Shown here: positions 23,477 through 36,301 of the stretch, one piece after another | Layout of the letters: each line of letters opens with the position of its first letter | Numbering within the stretch: the stretch's first letter is position 1 | Source of the DNA: Corbicula japonica | Taxonomy: Eukaryota > Mollusca > Bivalvia > Venerida > Cyrenidae | Reading direction: 5' to 3' | DNA: 64,000 nt | NCBI GenBank assembly: GCA_038501625.1 | Contig: JAZAYU010001046.1 | Span: 1 to 64,000, forward strand | Program-made: the position numbers and the translations under genes | Notes under the pieces: generated by a model | Database searches by the model: none | The model's input: only the letters and a program-made list of their open reading frames with translations | Told to the model about the DNA's origin: nothing

Positions 23477-26400
23477 ATGGATCCATACTGCAAAGATTTA
23501 GGTATTAATTTGACAGATGTTCTATCGTCTGATTATCCATATGTAAAACATTTAACAAATGGTTCTGTTATTGAAATATTTAATTTTTGTCAATCAAACA
23601 ACTTTGACACAAATGCAATTGTTAAAATTATTGCAAAAATAACAAAAACAGAAAACATTGCTTCCAAAGCGTGCATTGCCAAGATTTATAGGATAATTAA
23701 ACAAGACAAAGAAAAAAGAGGAAGTGCGAGGGACAATATCAGAAAAAACATTTTCACAATTCCAACTGAGTCCTCGTCAAATTTAACTTCAACCGACACA
23801 TCTACATTCCCTTCTGAAGCACAATACAGCTCTGTATTGGAAGATGTGAAAACTGAATCTTTAGAAGTAAAGTTAAAAGATAGAAGACAAAAGGTTGAGC
23901 AATTTAGAGAACTAACTAAACAGCTTAAAAGAAAATTAGACAGGCGAGAAAAAAATATTGAAGAAAAAGCTCAAAAAAAAGCTAAATTACTCACAAAAGA
24001 ACAAGAATCCGAAGTTAAAGTTTTAAAACAAAAAAGTATTTTAGCTTACGGAAAATTGCAGAGATCAACACGTAAACATTCAATGACACTGTTAAAGAAA
24101 AAACAACAAGATGAGATAAAAACTGAAATGCTGAAGAATACAAGGAAACAAGTTTAATCATTAGAGAGGCAGCTAGAAGCTGTTACCAAAGAGAAAAATG
24201 ATCTTAGGGTAAATATAGAAAGGTCAGGTGAAACTATAAATGAATATGTAGAAAAGACAGAATCATTGAAGAAGACAAATGAAGATTTGAACACAAGTTT
24301 AAGATATGTAGAGGCCTTGATTGGTGACAGTGAAAGTGTCGATTTATTTGACTCAACAACAAATTCTTATTCCAATGAGGTCGTTGAATGTGCCATCAAT
24401 TTAACTAATTTAAAAGTCGCTACGAGAAATGTTGGCCCTGTTATCAAAGAAGTGGCTAAACTGTGTGGAAGAAATGTCAAAAACATCCCATCCAGACAAG
24501 CAGTAGACACTTTTGTAGATCGAAAAGTTGCGCTGGCACATAAACAAATTGGTGAAATTGCTAGTTCTGCCAACACTACTCTTTATACCGATGAAACCAG
24601 AAAGCATGGACATACCTATGAAACATATATTATCAGTGATCAAGAAAATTCATACATTCTAGGATTAAGAGAAATGGCTAATAAAAGTGGGGCAACCACA
24701 ATGGATACTTTCAAGGAAATTCTTCAAGACCTTTCAGACCACTGCAGTGACTCTAATTTTGATGTAGGAAATGAACTTTTGAAAAATATTAAAAATACCA
24801 TGTCGGATCGTGCAAGCACTGAAAAAACCTTTAATAATTTACTTACTTCCTATAGAAATGAATGCTTACCATTAATTTTCGACAATTATGATGAACTTGC
24901 AGATGACCAAAAGGACATTTGTGGAAAAATCAACAACTTTTTTTGTGGACTGCACTTACTTGTCGCTATGGCAGATGTTTGCGAATCTTCGTTAAAACAA
25001 TTTGAAAAAAATTATGAGCCTGAAGATATAGGATCAGCAGCAAATTCCCATCTCAAGCGTTACCACAAGTCTGAAAGTGGTACTTTGAGGTTGCTTCGAA
25101 CCTGCAGCAAAGTTTGTGCTGCTGGGGAAGATGAAAAAAGTGGTGCACATCTGCCATGGAAGACTTTCCTTAGCAACAAAAACTTGAAAAACTATATACT
25201 GCGGTTTCGACATAATCGCTTTAATATGATTTTTATGGTCGGTGGTGCAGTATATTTCCATGCTGAAGACCTTGCACACTTCTTGGAGCATGTACATGGA
25301 ACATCAAATGACCTGCTTAAAGCTGTTAATCTTGATGTAAAAGAAAATCTTTATGTTGCTGGGGCCAAGGCGCTGGGATTGATTTCCAAGTTCATCACAG
25401 CACCCCTGTGGAGGTTGATTGAGTTACCAGGCCATATTATGGACATCAATCAGCAGTTCAAGACCCTGACTGATTTTTTCGAATTGGCAGCCAATGATGC
25501 AGGAGCAGCAAGTCAATTCATGACTGGTGAAGTTACACCGTTCCAGACAATCATTGACGACACTGATGTTATCATGAAGAAACTTATAGCATCTAGTACT
25601 GTAGATGAGATTACACTTCCTATGCTACAACACATGTTCACAGCCATTAAACAGATGCTGATACGAATGGTTCCTGAACACTTACCTGGTGGAAAGTTCT
25701 GGGAACCAAGCGAGTCACTTCTTGAAGAGACAAAATCTGCGAAAAAACACAATAAGATGCCCGAATTCGTCTTTGGACAGCTAGACCACTTGGTTTCATT
25801 CAGGCCCAATGCTTCCTTGCTGGCGAATGAAGCATACATCATGTATTCTTTTAATAAGACTTCAGAATGGTTAGCCAACTTACCAGACGAGGAGAAATAT
25901 AAGTACATTGATGAATCAAGAAAAGAAGCAAGAAATATCAGACAGACATTCAAAGCTAGAATTAAAGAAATTGAAGAGAAAAGATTACAACAACAGAGAC
26001 AGAAACAGGCCGAACTTGAAAGAAAGGAACAAGAAAGATTAAGAAAGGCTGAAGCACTTACGAATGATGTGTGTTACTATGGGCTCTGGCAATCGAGAGA
26101 ACAGGTTGAAGAAGGTTTGACGGCTCTTTCTAATGACAAGAAGGAGATTGAAGCTGCCTTAAAAGCTCAGCTCCTTTTCAGAAAAAACTTACTAAACCAA
26201 AAGCCAGCTGAAAAGAAATTTTACAGTTTTTCAAAAAAGGATGACGCTGGAAAATATAAAAAACTTAGCAATGAAGAGTTAAAACAAAATTTGCTAATGC
26301 TTGTACAAAGTGCTGCAGAAGTAGATGTCTCAGAGGTTAAAGAAGGTAAAATCCCTCTTTTTGTTGGTAAAACTGTCAATCATACGTTTGAGGATAAAAG

Positions 26401-26539
26401 ATATAGAGGTAAAGTTATAAATATTGTGCCGGGATTTCCAGATTGGTATAACGTGATATATGAAGGTGATGAAGCCATATATGTATTTAATTTGAAAGAG
26501 GATTATAAAAAAGGAGATGTCCAGATTGTAGTTAACTGA
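23477..26539 (+). pseudogene. Large transposase-like protein, single in-frame stop
   Basis: One frame stays open from ATG 23477 to TGA 26539 except for TAA at 24155-24157. The second part (24266-26539, 757 codons) opens with TTG, so it is a continuation and not a new gene. Order: N-terminal domain (residues 1-90), a long Lys/Glu coiled coil around the stop, then a core. In 757-residue numbering the core has LYTDET (D109), GLREM, NTMSDRA (D181), CGLH (227-230) and RFNMIF...HAEDL (318-335). A second charged helix follows (~560-600), and the last ~65 residues (GKTVNHTFEDKRYRGKV...PDWYNVIYEGD) look like a Tudor/chromo-type barrel. I recall similar uncharacterised proteins as large families in cnidarians and molluscs. 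The spaced Asp residues suggest an RNase H-like DDE fold, by inference only. CAA to TAA is the simplest origin of the stop. Confidence 0.7.
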
Positions 26540-28500
26540 TAATATCATTGAAAGTACATTTCCCTATTATGACATTATGGAAGTAAGACTTCTAAAATTG
26601 ATAAAAGTGTAAATAGTTCTGAAACTGAAATAATGACAGTTTTAACGTTTATGCAATTATTGTTGTCCAACATGTTCTTCAGAATGTTGATTGTGCACAT
26701 GCTGAAGAAGTTAACAATTTTATCATGTAAGCACAGTTAAAGCAGAAAATAGAACCCATTTGGATTCCCTTGTTTCAAACATAGCTTTAAAATTTTAGCT
26801 TTCAGATGAAGGATGACCTCCTGTTTACAATTGTTTTGCTGTGCATGAGTAGCTTCTAGATTTTGGAATGAGTTTTTCAGCCGTTATCAGTTCTGGTTAT
26901 ATATATAGTTTAAATTTTGTTTACATTGCATGACTTCAAATTTCAGATGCAGCAGAAAATGTTACTTGCATGAAATTTAGTAGAATAATAGAATAATAAT
27001 CAGAAATTCTTTTATTTCAGTTTAGTTTTGTTGCATTTATGCAAATAAATTGTATTCAATTTTGAGCATTTAGATGGACTTAACATTGACATTTTTCTTT
27101 TCAGAGTGCTAAACTTTCTCTATTTCATTATTATTCATTACAAATCAGAAAGATATTAATTATCATTTACTAAAAAGGATAAAACACAAGTTTGGAGAAC
27201 AATACCATCAATACATGTACTGTCTTTCTCGTTTCAGGTTTTTTTACAATTCTGTTGTGTGGTTATGTCGTTCCTATGATGTAAAAGTCTGCAAGATTTA
27301 TTTATGTTGTAAGTATTTTATTTTTCAAGATGTAAACTTTCCACAAATTGTTTAATGCTTTTTTTTAATTCTTAATACAAAGAAACATGTTATATACATA
27401 GCTTGTGTAATAGTGGCAGTGCGGAGGACCATGTGGTTGTTGTTGTTGTTTATGATGATAATGAAGTTGTTATCCATAGCTATGTATTTAATATGCTTAT
27501 ATTGAAGTTGTCTAACCATTACACACATCCACCATGAAAGAAAAACACAGCTATAACAAAATTAAATTATGTTTTGTTCACTGTCATTTGTATATATTTT
27601 TTCCTACTTTTTTTCTGAATTTTTGTGTTAATACATGATAATAACCATGTATCTTAAATCAACCTATCATATAAATAGTAAAATGTTGCTGTAATCCAGT
27701 TTGTTATTGTATATACTAAAAGAAAATGCCAAATGAGTTTCATTTTTTTAATGAAAAGGCAAAAAAACAAGATTGGGTTGATTTTTTAAACATTTTTAAC
27801 TTAAGGATTTTTGATGACGTTGACGGGGGGTGTACAAAAACAGCTATAACTCCACTATGGTTTGACTTTTTAAAATTATTTTTGCACTTTTAAAATCAGA
27901 AAAGATATAAGATAACTGAAAACAAGTTGGTTTTGTTATAAAATGATTTAAAAAAAATCATGTGGCAATGCTAACACTGTTGTTGAATTTCATCATAGAC
28001 TTTCGGCGTATCCTTACGGAGTAAACAAGATGTCAGAAAGTTTTATTTTCCGCGGATATTATCAATATAAGGGATGCTTAAGATCCTTATAGAAATTGAT
28101 TGCTTGCCTGAAGTGGTCAGATGGCAAAAGTAAGTCATTTTCATAAATTTGTTTTGGTCGCTGATACCGTACACTTAATCGAACTATACATTACATAGTT
28201 AGACTCTAACAAGAGGCATATAAATGAGTACTAGACTATTTCCAGAGAAAACATTTAGCTAAATGCTTCGCCCAGGATGGATTTGAACGGGGCTATAAGT
28301 AGAACAGTAGAAATTATTGTTAGTAGGTTTGATCCATATTTTTGATAACTTTATAGCATAAAACATTGTAATAAATACTTGTTCTTCGCATTTCGTCGAG
28401 AAAACATCCACAGCTGTCTTTTTTATATTCATACATTATTCATCCGGGTATTGTATACGCATAAATTTGCAGATGTAATGTTGATAATGATACTAAAATA
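26540..28500. other. Noncoding downstream region
   Basis: Very AT-rich, including a (TTG)n patch at 27437-27456. No ORF of protein character. No inverted partner of 11.7-12.7 kb was noticed that would bound the 20.7-26.5 kb locus as a TIR transposon. Confidence 0.45.
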
Positions 28501-28815
28501 CTAGTCTCAATAATGCGACTGCAAGCACAGACCCATTATCATACTGACTTTTTACAGTTGTCCGTCTTTTACGTCTCAAGCAGTTACGATCAAAACTGTG
28601 GTGGAAATCGCACTGCTTTAAATTCCCATTTTTTTTACTGCAACTTGAAAATTTCAGCACTGCTAAGTTCATGTTGTGTGGATAGTACAGTCTTAACCGC
28701 ACCTTACTGAGGTCTGGTTCTTGACTGCAGATCTCCCTCCATCGTCAGCTTGGTGCCCGCCAGATGTTTCGGCCCTTATCCAAGTACATCTGTAATGGCG
28801 GGTGGGCCCACCGTC

Positions 28816-31800
28816 TTACGGTGTGGAGGTTGATCGCATCCAGCTTGTCTCCTCGCGTCGTAGCCACAGCCAGCTAGACGCCCGCTCTGCAGCCTGGCTC
28901 AGCTTCTGGATTGCCCGGCGCCTGTCTCTGCCAGTGGTGCCAACAGCTGTCATCAATCTGCATACAGATTGCGCACAGAACCCTCTAGCGCCTACTTCGA
29001 TAGGGAAAAGCCATGTCCGCCAACCTCGGTGTCGGCACTGCTCAAGTAGTTCAGTGTACTTGGCCTTCTTCCTCTCATAGGCCTCTTCACATCTCGTCTC
29101 CCAAGGTACTGTCAACTCGATGACAACGAGCTTCTTCCCTGTCTCGGACCACAGTACAATGTCTGGTCTCAAGTTGGTCTGGACGATATCTGGGAACACG
29201 AGCTTCTTTCCTAGGTCGACTGCCATATTCCAACCTGTGGCGCCGTCAAGGATTGATTTCTTCTGTGAAGCTTCTGTCTTCGCAGTTTCACCCGATCTCA
29301 CAAAGTTGATGTGGCCTGTCTGTGAGTTACTTCTGCGTGGCTTCTTCTTCTCCCCTTCCAGCCAATCGGCAACCTCTCTGAGGACGTTGTCGTGCCGCCA
29401 GCGATATCTGCCCTGCGTCAGTGCTGTGGAACACGAAGATAGAACGTGTTCCAGAGTGCCTGGTTTCTTGCACAGACTGCATGTTGGGTCTGTTATAAGT
29501 CCCCATCGGCAGAGGTTAGCTGGAGATGGCAAGAGGAAGGATAGACGAAGTGGTTCATACTTCCAAATGTCTTCCCAGGTCAGCTTCCTGTCCATGGTTT
29601 CCCATGTTGCCCATGCTCCTTGCGCACCCATCTGTACCGCTCTGGCCTGTCTCTTGTTATCCTCTTCCTTCCGTACTTCTGACTGTATCAGGGCTCGCCT
29701 CTCAGTCTGGTTGGCTTGGCTCCATAGGAGTGTCTTGGTCGCACCAATGCCTTGTCGTCCGACAGCCGTTACACCGACGATGTCCTTGTGCATGAGAGAG
29801 CTCTCCGTACGGCTGACCGTCTCTGTCGCTGACCACTTTCTTCCAGTACGGGTAACGATCCCTGCTTCCCGGATCTGCTCATCTGGGGAGTCTCTTAAGG
29901 TAAGCACCAGTCTTGTCTTCGCAGTCTTGAATTCTTCTACCAGTGAAGAGAGTGGGAGCTGCAGTTTGTTGGTTTTTCCGTACAGTCCAACACTGGAGAA
30001 ACTGGGTGGGATTCCAAGCCACTTGCGAAGATGTCTACTGGTGGTTCTCTCCAGGGCTTCTATTGTTGAGCTGGGTACCTCGTACAGCATCATTGGCCAG
30101 ATCAGCCTTGGTAGTAAGGCATGCTGGTACAGCCAGGCCTTGAACTTCCCAGGTAGGTTGCTTCGGTCAATCTTCTTCAGCCCGTCTTCTACCTGGTTCT
30201 CTAGCTTCTTGACGTTGTCCTTGTCTGATAGGCTGGCATCAAACCACTTCCCAAGGCACTTGATTGGATTCTTCGTGATAGATGGGATCTCCTCGTTCTG
30301 TACTCGGAGCACGAATCTGTCTGTTGTCTTGCCTTTCTTGATAATGAGGGACCTGGACTTTACGGCCTTGAACTTCATTCGGGCCCATGAAGCGACATCT
30401 GACAGGGCTGTCAACATCCATCTAGCCTGGACGTGTGTTGGTGTCGTCAACGTGAGGTCATCCATAAAGCCTCGGCTGGATGGGAGATAGATACCTGACT
30501 CTGTCTTTGGTCCGCGGGTCTCTCTAATGGCAGCATTGATGAGCAGATTCATCCCCATGACGAAGAGTACCACAGAGACAGTGCATCCGGTGACTATACC
30601 TTTCTCCAACTTCTGCCACTTCGTCAACTGGTCACCAACAGAAAACCGAAGCTTGATGCCGTCAAGGTAGCTGGTGATGATTTTCTGGACATGGTTGTCT
30701 ACGTGGTAGTGTTGGAGGGCTGTGTAGGTCAGTTGATGGGGAATAGATCCGTATGCGTTGGCAAGATCGAGCCAAACTACTGTCAAGTCTTTCTTCCCCG
30801 TCTTCGCCTCTTGGATTAGTTGGGTGATGGCGCTGGTGTGCTCTACACAACCGGAGAAACCAGGTACTCCACCCTTCTGGACTGAAGTGTTGATGTACAC
30901 GTTGGTCGTCAGGAAAGAGGTGAGTCTTCTAGCAAGAATAGCGAAGAATATCTTCCCCTCGACGTTTAATAGCGAGATGGTCCGGAACTGGTTGACTGTC
31001 TTGGAGTTCCTTTCCTTGGGCGTGAATATTCCCTCTGCTTCCTTCCAGGTTTCAGGTACTTCCCCTTTCCTCCACACCACCTTGAGGAGTCTCCATAGCC
31101 TCTTCAGTAGGAGTGGGCACTTTGTACGGGATGGCGTTAGGGCCAGGAGCAGAGCCCCATCGAGCCTTCTTGACGACGTCCTTCACCTCTCCCAGTGTGG
31201 GTTCAGTGGTTACTAGTGGCGTCTCTGGTGGTAAGGCAGGATCTATCCGGTCACAGTCCCCTAGGGCGTCTTCTCTGTTGGCATCTGAATGCGTATCATG
31301 TAGGTACTTCTCAACCTCTTCTAGTGGGGTCTCTAGTGTTCCTGAACGCTCCTTGTCAAGCAGAGTCTTCGCGAACTTGTATGGGTTGGCTGTGAACGCG
31401 GCTGTCTTTCGTGTTCGCTCCCTCGCTTTTCTCCTCGTGTTCTCGGCTCGCCGCAGAGACTTCAGCTGTGTGCGCAGTGTGTCACGTAGTTGAGACAGGC
31501 CAAGGCGCTGCATTGGTGAGCTGTCTCGATACTGCTTCTTCAGCTGTCTGATTTCTCTTCTCAGGTTCTCTATGCGGTGTTGCCTCCGGTTCGGCTTTTG
31601 AGCCTCCTTGCGTTTCTTGGCTTCTTCAATCCCAAACCTCTCCTTTGCTACAGAGTAGACAAGGGTAGTAAGGGTGTGTAACTTCCGGTGTACTGGACCT
31701 TGCATGGATGATTCGAGGATGATGTCTAGGTCCTCGTCCAACTGTCTCCATGGTGCCTTTTCGGATGCCTTGGGCCACTTGATCTTAGGTGTTCTTGTGG

Positions 31801-32167
31801 TAGGCAGTGGGCATGGTCTGTCAGGGATGGCCTCTTGCTCCTGTGGTTGGCTGCTAGTGTCCTGTGAGTATTTCAGTAACTCTAGGAGGGGGTCGTCTTC
31901 ATCCATCACTGGATCCTGGGTGGCATCGTACGCTGTCTCTTGAGCGGAGAGTTCATCAGTACTGTGGGTAGTCTCCTGACTGAAGTACTCCCGCGTCTCA
32001 CTTGCCATACTGGCTATGCGCTGCTCAAGTGGCCTCACGCGCTGGCAACCAGCCTTCCCCTGGTGAATGCGTAACCCTCGTTGGTTTTTGCAGACTTTGC
32101 CACAAGGGCAAGTTACTGTCCCTGGTGCTGAGTTCGTAATCGATTGGGCAGGCCGTGTCGATTCCAT
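28816..32167 (-). pseudogene. R2-like LINE polyprotein, copy 1 (frameshifted)
   Basis: N-terminal part 31052-32167 (371 codons) has one C2H2-type finger (CPCGKVC...H...C, ~residues 20-41) and a basic region. C-terminal part 28816-31080 (754 codons) has the RT with WLDLANAYGSI (103-113) and catalytic FMDD (205-208), a CCHC knuckle (C534, C537, H545, C550) and a restriction-like endonuclease (RPD 638-640, E655, KKAK 671-674). Family role: cut target DNA and reverse-transcribe its own RNA there. An 11-bp deletion near 31117 (against copy 2) shifts the frame between the halves. A 21-bp in-frame deletion near 29530 removes seven residues before the CCHC knuckle. Start ATG at 32167; the 5' UTR is about 245 bp. 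Confidence 0.88.
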
Positions 32168-32549
32168 AAAATCCGTCCATGTGAGTCTTTCATCCTCCCC
32201 CCCTCTCGGAAGACTCTGGGGGTGTCTTTCATTATTGGAGTCTGTAGCTTGTCTGTGGGTGTCTTCTCACGAAGGCTGCACGTCGGGATGCTACCCCTAG
32301 TGCCCCGGTTCCAGTCTGTTCCTGGGGTCAACTGTCTCTCCAGTGTCACCAATCTATTCCTGGTTGCCATCTAGTCTTTCCTAGAAGTCACTGGTAAACC
32401 AGATGGTCAATGTGGATAGTACAGTCTTAACCGCACCTTACTGAGGTCTGGTTCTTGACTGCAGATCTCCCTCCATCGTCAGCTTGGTGCCCGTCAGATG
32501 TTTCGGCCCTTATCCAAGTACATCTGTAATGGCGGGTGGGCCCACCGTC

Positions 32550-35500
32550 TTACGGTGTGGAGGTTGATCGCATCCAGCTTGTCTCCTCGCGTCGTAGCCA
32601 CAGCCAGCTAGACGCCCGCTCTGCAGCCTGGCTCAGCTTCTGGATTGCCCGGCGCCTGTCTCTGCCAGTGGTGCCAACAGCTGTCATCAATCTGCATACA
32701 GATTGCGCACAGAACCCTCTAGCGCCTACTTCGATAGGGAAAAGCCATGTCCGCCAACCTCGGTGTCGGCACTGCTCAAGTAGTTCAGTGTACTTGGCCT
32801 TCTTCCTCTCATAGGCCTCTTCACATCTCGTCTCCCAAGGTACTGGCAACTCGATGACAACGAGCTTCTTCCCTGTCTCGGACCACAGTACAATGTCTGG
32901 TCTCAAGTTGGTCTGGACGATATCTGGGAACACGAGCTTCTTTCCTAGGTCGACTGCCATATTCCATCCTGTGGCGCCGTCAAGGATTGATTTCTTCTGT
33001 GAAGCTTCTGTCTTCGCAGTTTCACCCGATCTCACAAAGTTGATGTGGCCTGTCTGTGAGTTACTTCTGCGTGGCTTCTTCTTCTCCCCTTCCAGCCAAT
33101 CGGCAACCTCTCTGAGGACGTTGTCGTGCCGCCAGCGATATCTGCCCTGCGTCAGTGCTGTGGAACTCGAAGATAGAACGTGTTCCAGAGTGCCTGGTTT
33201 CTTGCACAGACTGCATGTTGGGTCTGTGATAAGTCCCCATCGGCAGAGGTTAGCTGGAGATGGCAAGAGGTCATGAACTGACCTGAGGAGGAAGGATAGA
33301 CGAAGTGGTTCATACTTCCAAATGTCTTCCCAGGTCAGCTTCCTGTCCATGGTTTCCCATGTTGTCCATGCTCCTTGCGCACCCATCTGTACCGCTCTGG
33401 CCTGTCTCTTGTTCTCCTCTTCCTTCCGTACTTCTGACTGTATCAGGGCTCGCCTCTCAGTCTGGTTGGCTTGGCTCCATAGGAGTGTCTTGGTCGCACC
33501 AATGCCTTGTCGTCCGACAGCCGTTACACCGACGATGTCCTTGTGCATGAGAGAGCTCTCCGCCTGGCTGACCGTCTCTGTCGCTGACCACTTTCTTCCA
33601 GTACGGGTAACGATCCCTGCTTCCCGGATCTGCTCATCTGGGGAGTCTCTTAAGGTAAGCACCAGTCTTGTCTTCGCAGTCTTGAATTCTTCTACCAGTG
33701 AAGAGAGTGGGAGCTGCAGTTTGTTGGTTTTTCCGTACAGTCCAACACTGGAGAAACTGGGTGGGATTCCAAGCCACTTGCGAAGATGTCTACTGGTGGT
33801 TCTCTCCAGGGCTTCTATTGTTGAGCTGGGTACCTCGTACAGCATCATTGGCCAGATCAGCCTTGGTAGTAAGGCATGCTGGTACAGCCAGGCCTTGAAC
33901 TTCCCAGGTAGGTTGCTTCGGTCAATCTTCTTCAGCCCGTCTTCTACCTGGTTCTCTAGCTTCTTGACGTTGTCCTTGTCTGATAGGCTGGCATCAAACC
34001 ACTTCCCAAGGCACTTGATTGGATTCTTCGTGATAGATGGGATCTCCTCGTTCTGTACTCGGAGCACGAATCTGTCTGTTGTCTTGCCTTTCTTGATAAT
34101 GAGGGACCTGGACTTTACGGCCTTGAACTTCATTCGGGCCCATGAAGCGACATCTGACAGGGCTGTCAACATCCATCTAGCCTGGACGTGTGTTGGTGTC
34201 GTCAACGTGAGGTCATCCATAAAGCCTCGGCTGGATGGGAGATAGATACCTGACTCTGTCTTTGGTCCGCGGGTCTCTCTAATGGCAGCATTGATGAGCA
34301 GATTCATCCCCATGACGAAGAGTACCACAGAGACAGTGCATCCGGTGACTATACCTTTCTCCAACTTCTGCCACTTCGTCAACTGGTCACCAACAGAAAA
34401 CCGAAGCTTGATGCCGTCAAGGTAGCTGGTGATGATTTTCTGGACAGGTAGTGTTGGAGGGCTGTGTAGATCAGTTGATGGGGAATAGATCCGTATGCGT
34501 TGGCAAGATCGAGCCAAACTACTGTCAAGTCTTTCTTCCCCGTCTTCGCCTCTTGGATTAGTTGGGTGATGGCGCTGGTGTGCTCTACAAAACCGGAGAA
34601 ACCAGGTACTCCACCCTTCTGGACTGAAGTGTTGATGTACACGTTGGTCGTCAGGAAAGAGGTGAGTCTTCTGGCAAGAATAGCGAAGAATATCTTTCCC
34701 TCGACGTTTAATAGCGAGATGGTTCGGAACTGGTTGACTGTCTTGGAGTTCCTTTCCTTGGGCGTGAATATTCCCTCTGCTTCCTTCCAGGCTTCAGGTA
34801 CTTCCCCTTTCCTCCACACCACCTTGAGGAGTCTCCATAGCCTCTTCAGTAGGAGTGGGCACATCTTGTACACTTTGTACGGGATGGCGTTAGGGCCAGG
34901 AGCAGAGCCCCATCGAGCCTTCTTGACGACGTCCTTCACCTCTCCCAGTGTGGGTTCAGTGGTTACTAGTGGCGTCTCTGGTGGTAAGGCAGGATCTATC
35001 CGGTCACAGTCCCCTAGGGCGTCTTCTCTGTTGGCATCTGAATGCGTATCATGTAGGTACTTCTCAACCTCTTCTAGTGGGGTCTCTAGTGTTCCTGATC
35101 GCTCCTTGTCAAGCAGAGTCTTCGCGAACTTGTATGGGTTGGCTGTGAACGCGGATCTCTTTCGTGTTCGCTCCCTCGCTTTTCTCCTCGTGTTCTCGGC
35201 TCGCCGCAGAGACTTCAGCTGTGTGCGCAGTGTGTCACGTAGTTGAGACAGGCCAAGGCGCTGCATTGGTGAGCTGTCTCGATACTGCTTCTTCAGCTGT
35301 CTGATTTCTCTTCTCAGGTTCTCTATGCGGTGTTGCCTCCGGTTCGGCTTTTGAGCCTCCTTGCGTTTCTTGGCTTCTTCAATCCCAAACCTCTCCTTTG
35401 CTACAGCGTAGACAAGGGTAGTAAGGGTGTGTAACTTCCGGTGTACTGGACCTTGCATGGATGATTCGAGGATAATGTCTAGGTCCTCGTCCAACTATCT

Positions 35501-35920
35501 CCATGGTGCCTTTTCGGATGCCTTGGGCCACTTGATCTTAGGTGTTCTTGTGGTAGGCAGTGGGCATGGTCTGTCAGGGATGGCCTCTTGCTCCTGTGGT
35601 TGGCTGCTAGTGTCCTGTGAGTATTTCAGTAACTCTAGGAGGGGGTCGTCTTCATCCATCACTGGATCCTGGGTGGCATCGTACGCTGTCTCTTGAGCGG
35701 AGAGTTCATCAGTACTGTGGGTAGTCTCCTGACTGAAGTACTCCCGCGTCTCACGAGCCATACTGGCTAAGCGCTGCTCAAGTGGCCTCACGCGCTGGCA
35801 ACCAGCCATCCCCTGGTGAATGCGTAACCCTCGTTGGTTTTTGCAGACTTTGCCACAAGGGCAAGTTACTGTCCCTGGTGCTGAGTTCGTAATCGATTGG
35901 GCAGGCCGTGTCGATTCCAT
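32550..35920 (-). pseudogene. R2-like LINE polyprotein, copy 2 (stop and frameshift)
   Basis: Same architecture as copy 1 with different lesions. A TAG replaces a Gln codon after PWR, splitting the N-terminal segment 35495-35920 from 34379-35494. A 13-bp deletion near 34447 shifts the frame inside the RT, splitting it from 32550-34517. The last CCHC cysteine is Ser (VLSSSS). The 11- and 21-bp segments missing from copy 1 are present. The unit is full length, with the same 5' UTR start and 3' end as copy 1. Confidence 0.88.
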
Positions 35921-36301
35921 AAAATCCGTCCATGTGAGTCTTTCATCCTCCCCCCCTCTCGGAAGACTCTGGGGGTGTCTTTCATTATTGGAGTCTGTAG
36001 CTTGTCTGTGGGTGTCTTCTCACGAAGGCTGCACGTCGGGATGCTACCCCTAGTGCCCCGGTTCCAGTCTGTTCATGGGGTCAACTGTTCTCCAGTGTCA
36101 CCAATCTATTCCTGGTTGCCATCTAGTCTTTCCTAGAAGTCACTGGTAAACCAGATGGTCAATGTGGATAGTACAGTCTTAACCGCACCTTACTGAGGTC
36201 TGGTTCTTGACTGCAGATCTCCCTCCATCGTCAGCTTGGTGCCCGCCAGATGTTTCGGCCCTTATCCAAGTACATCTGTAATGGCGGGTGGGCCCACCGT
36301 C

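Noticed and set aside
25513..25953. 146-codon minus-strand ORF
   Set aside because: Lies antisense within the large transposase-like frame; no protein character.
29120..30490. 456-codon plus-strand ORF
   Set aside because: Antisense shadow of the R2-like LINE RT; no domain of its own, and it recurs in copy 2 because the LINE does.
33322..34245. 307-codon plus-strand ORF
   Set aside because: Antisense shadow of LINE copy 2.
34500..35246. 248-codon plus-strand ORF
   Set aside because: Antisense shadow of the LINE N-terminal region in copy 2.
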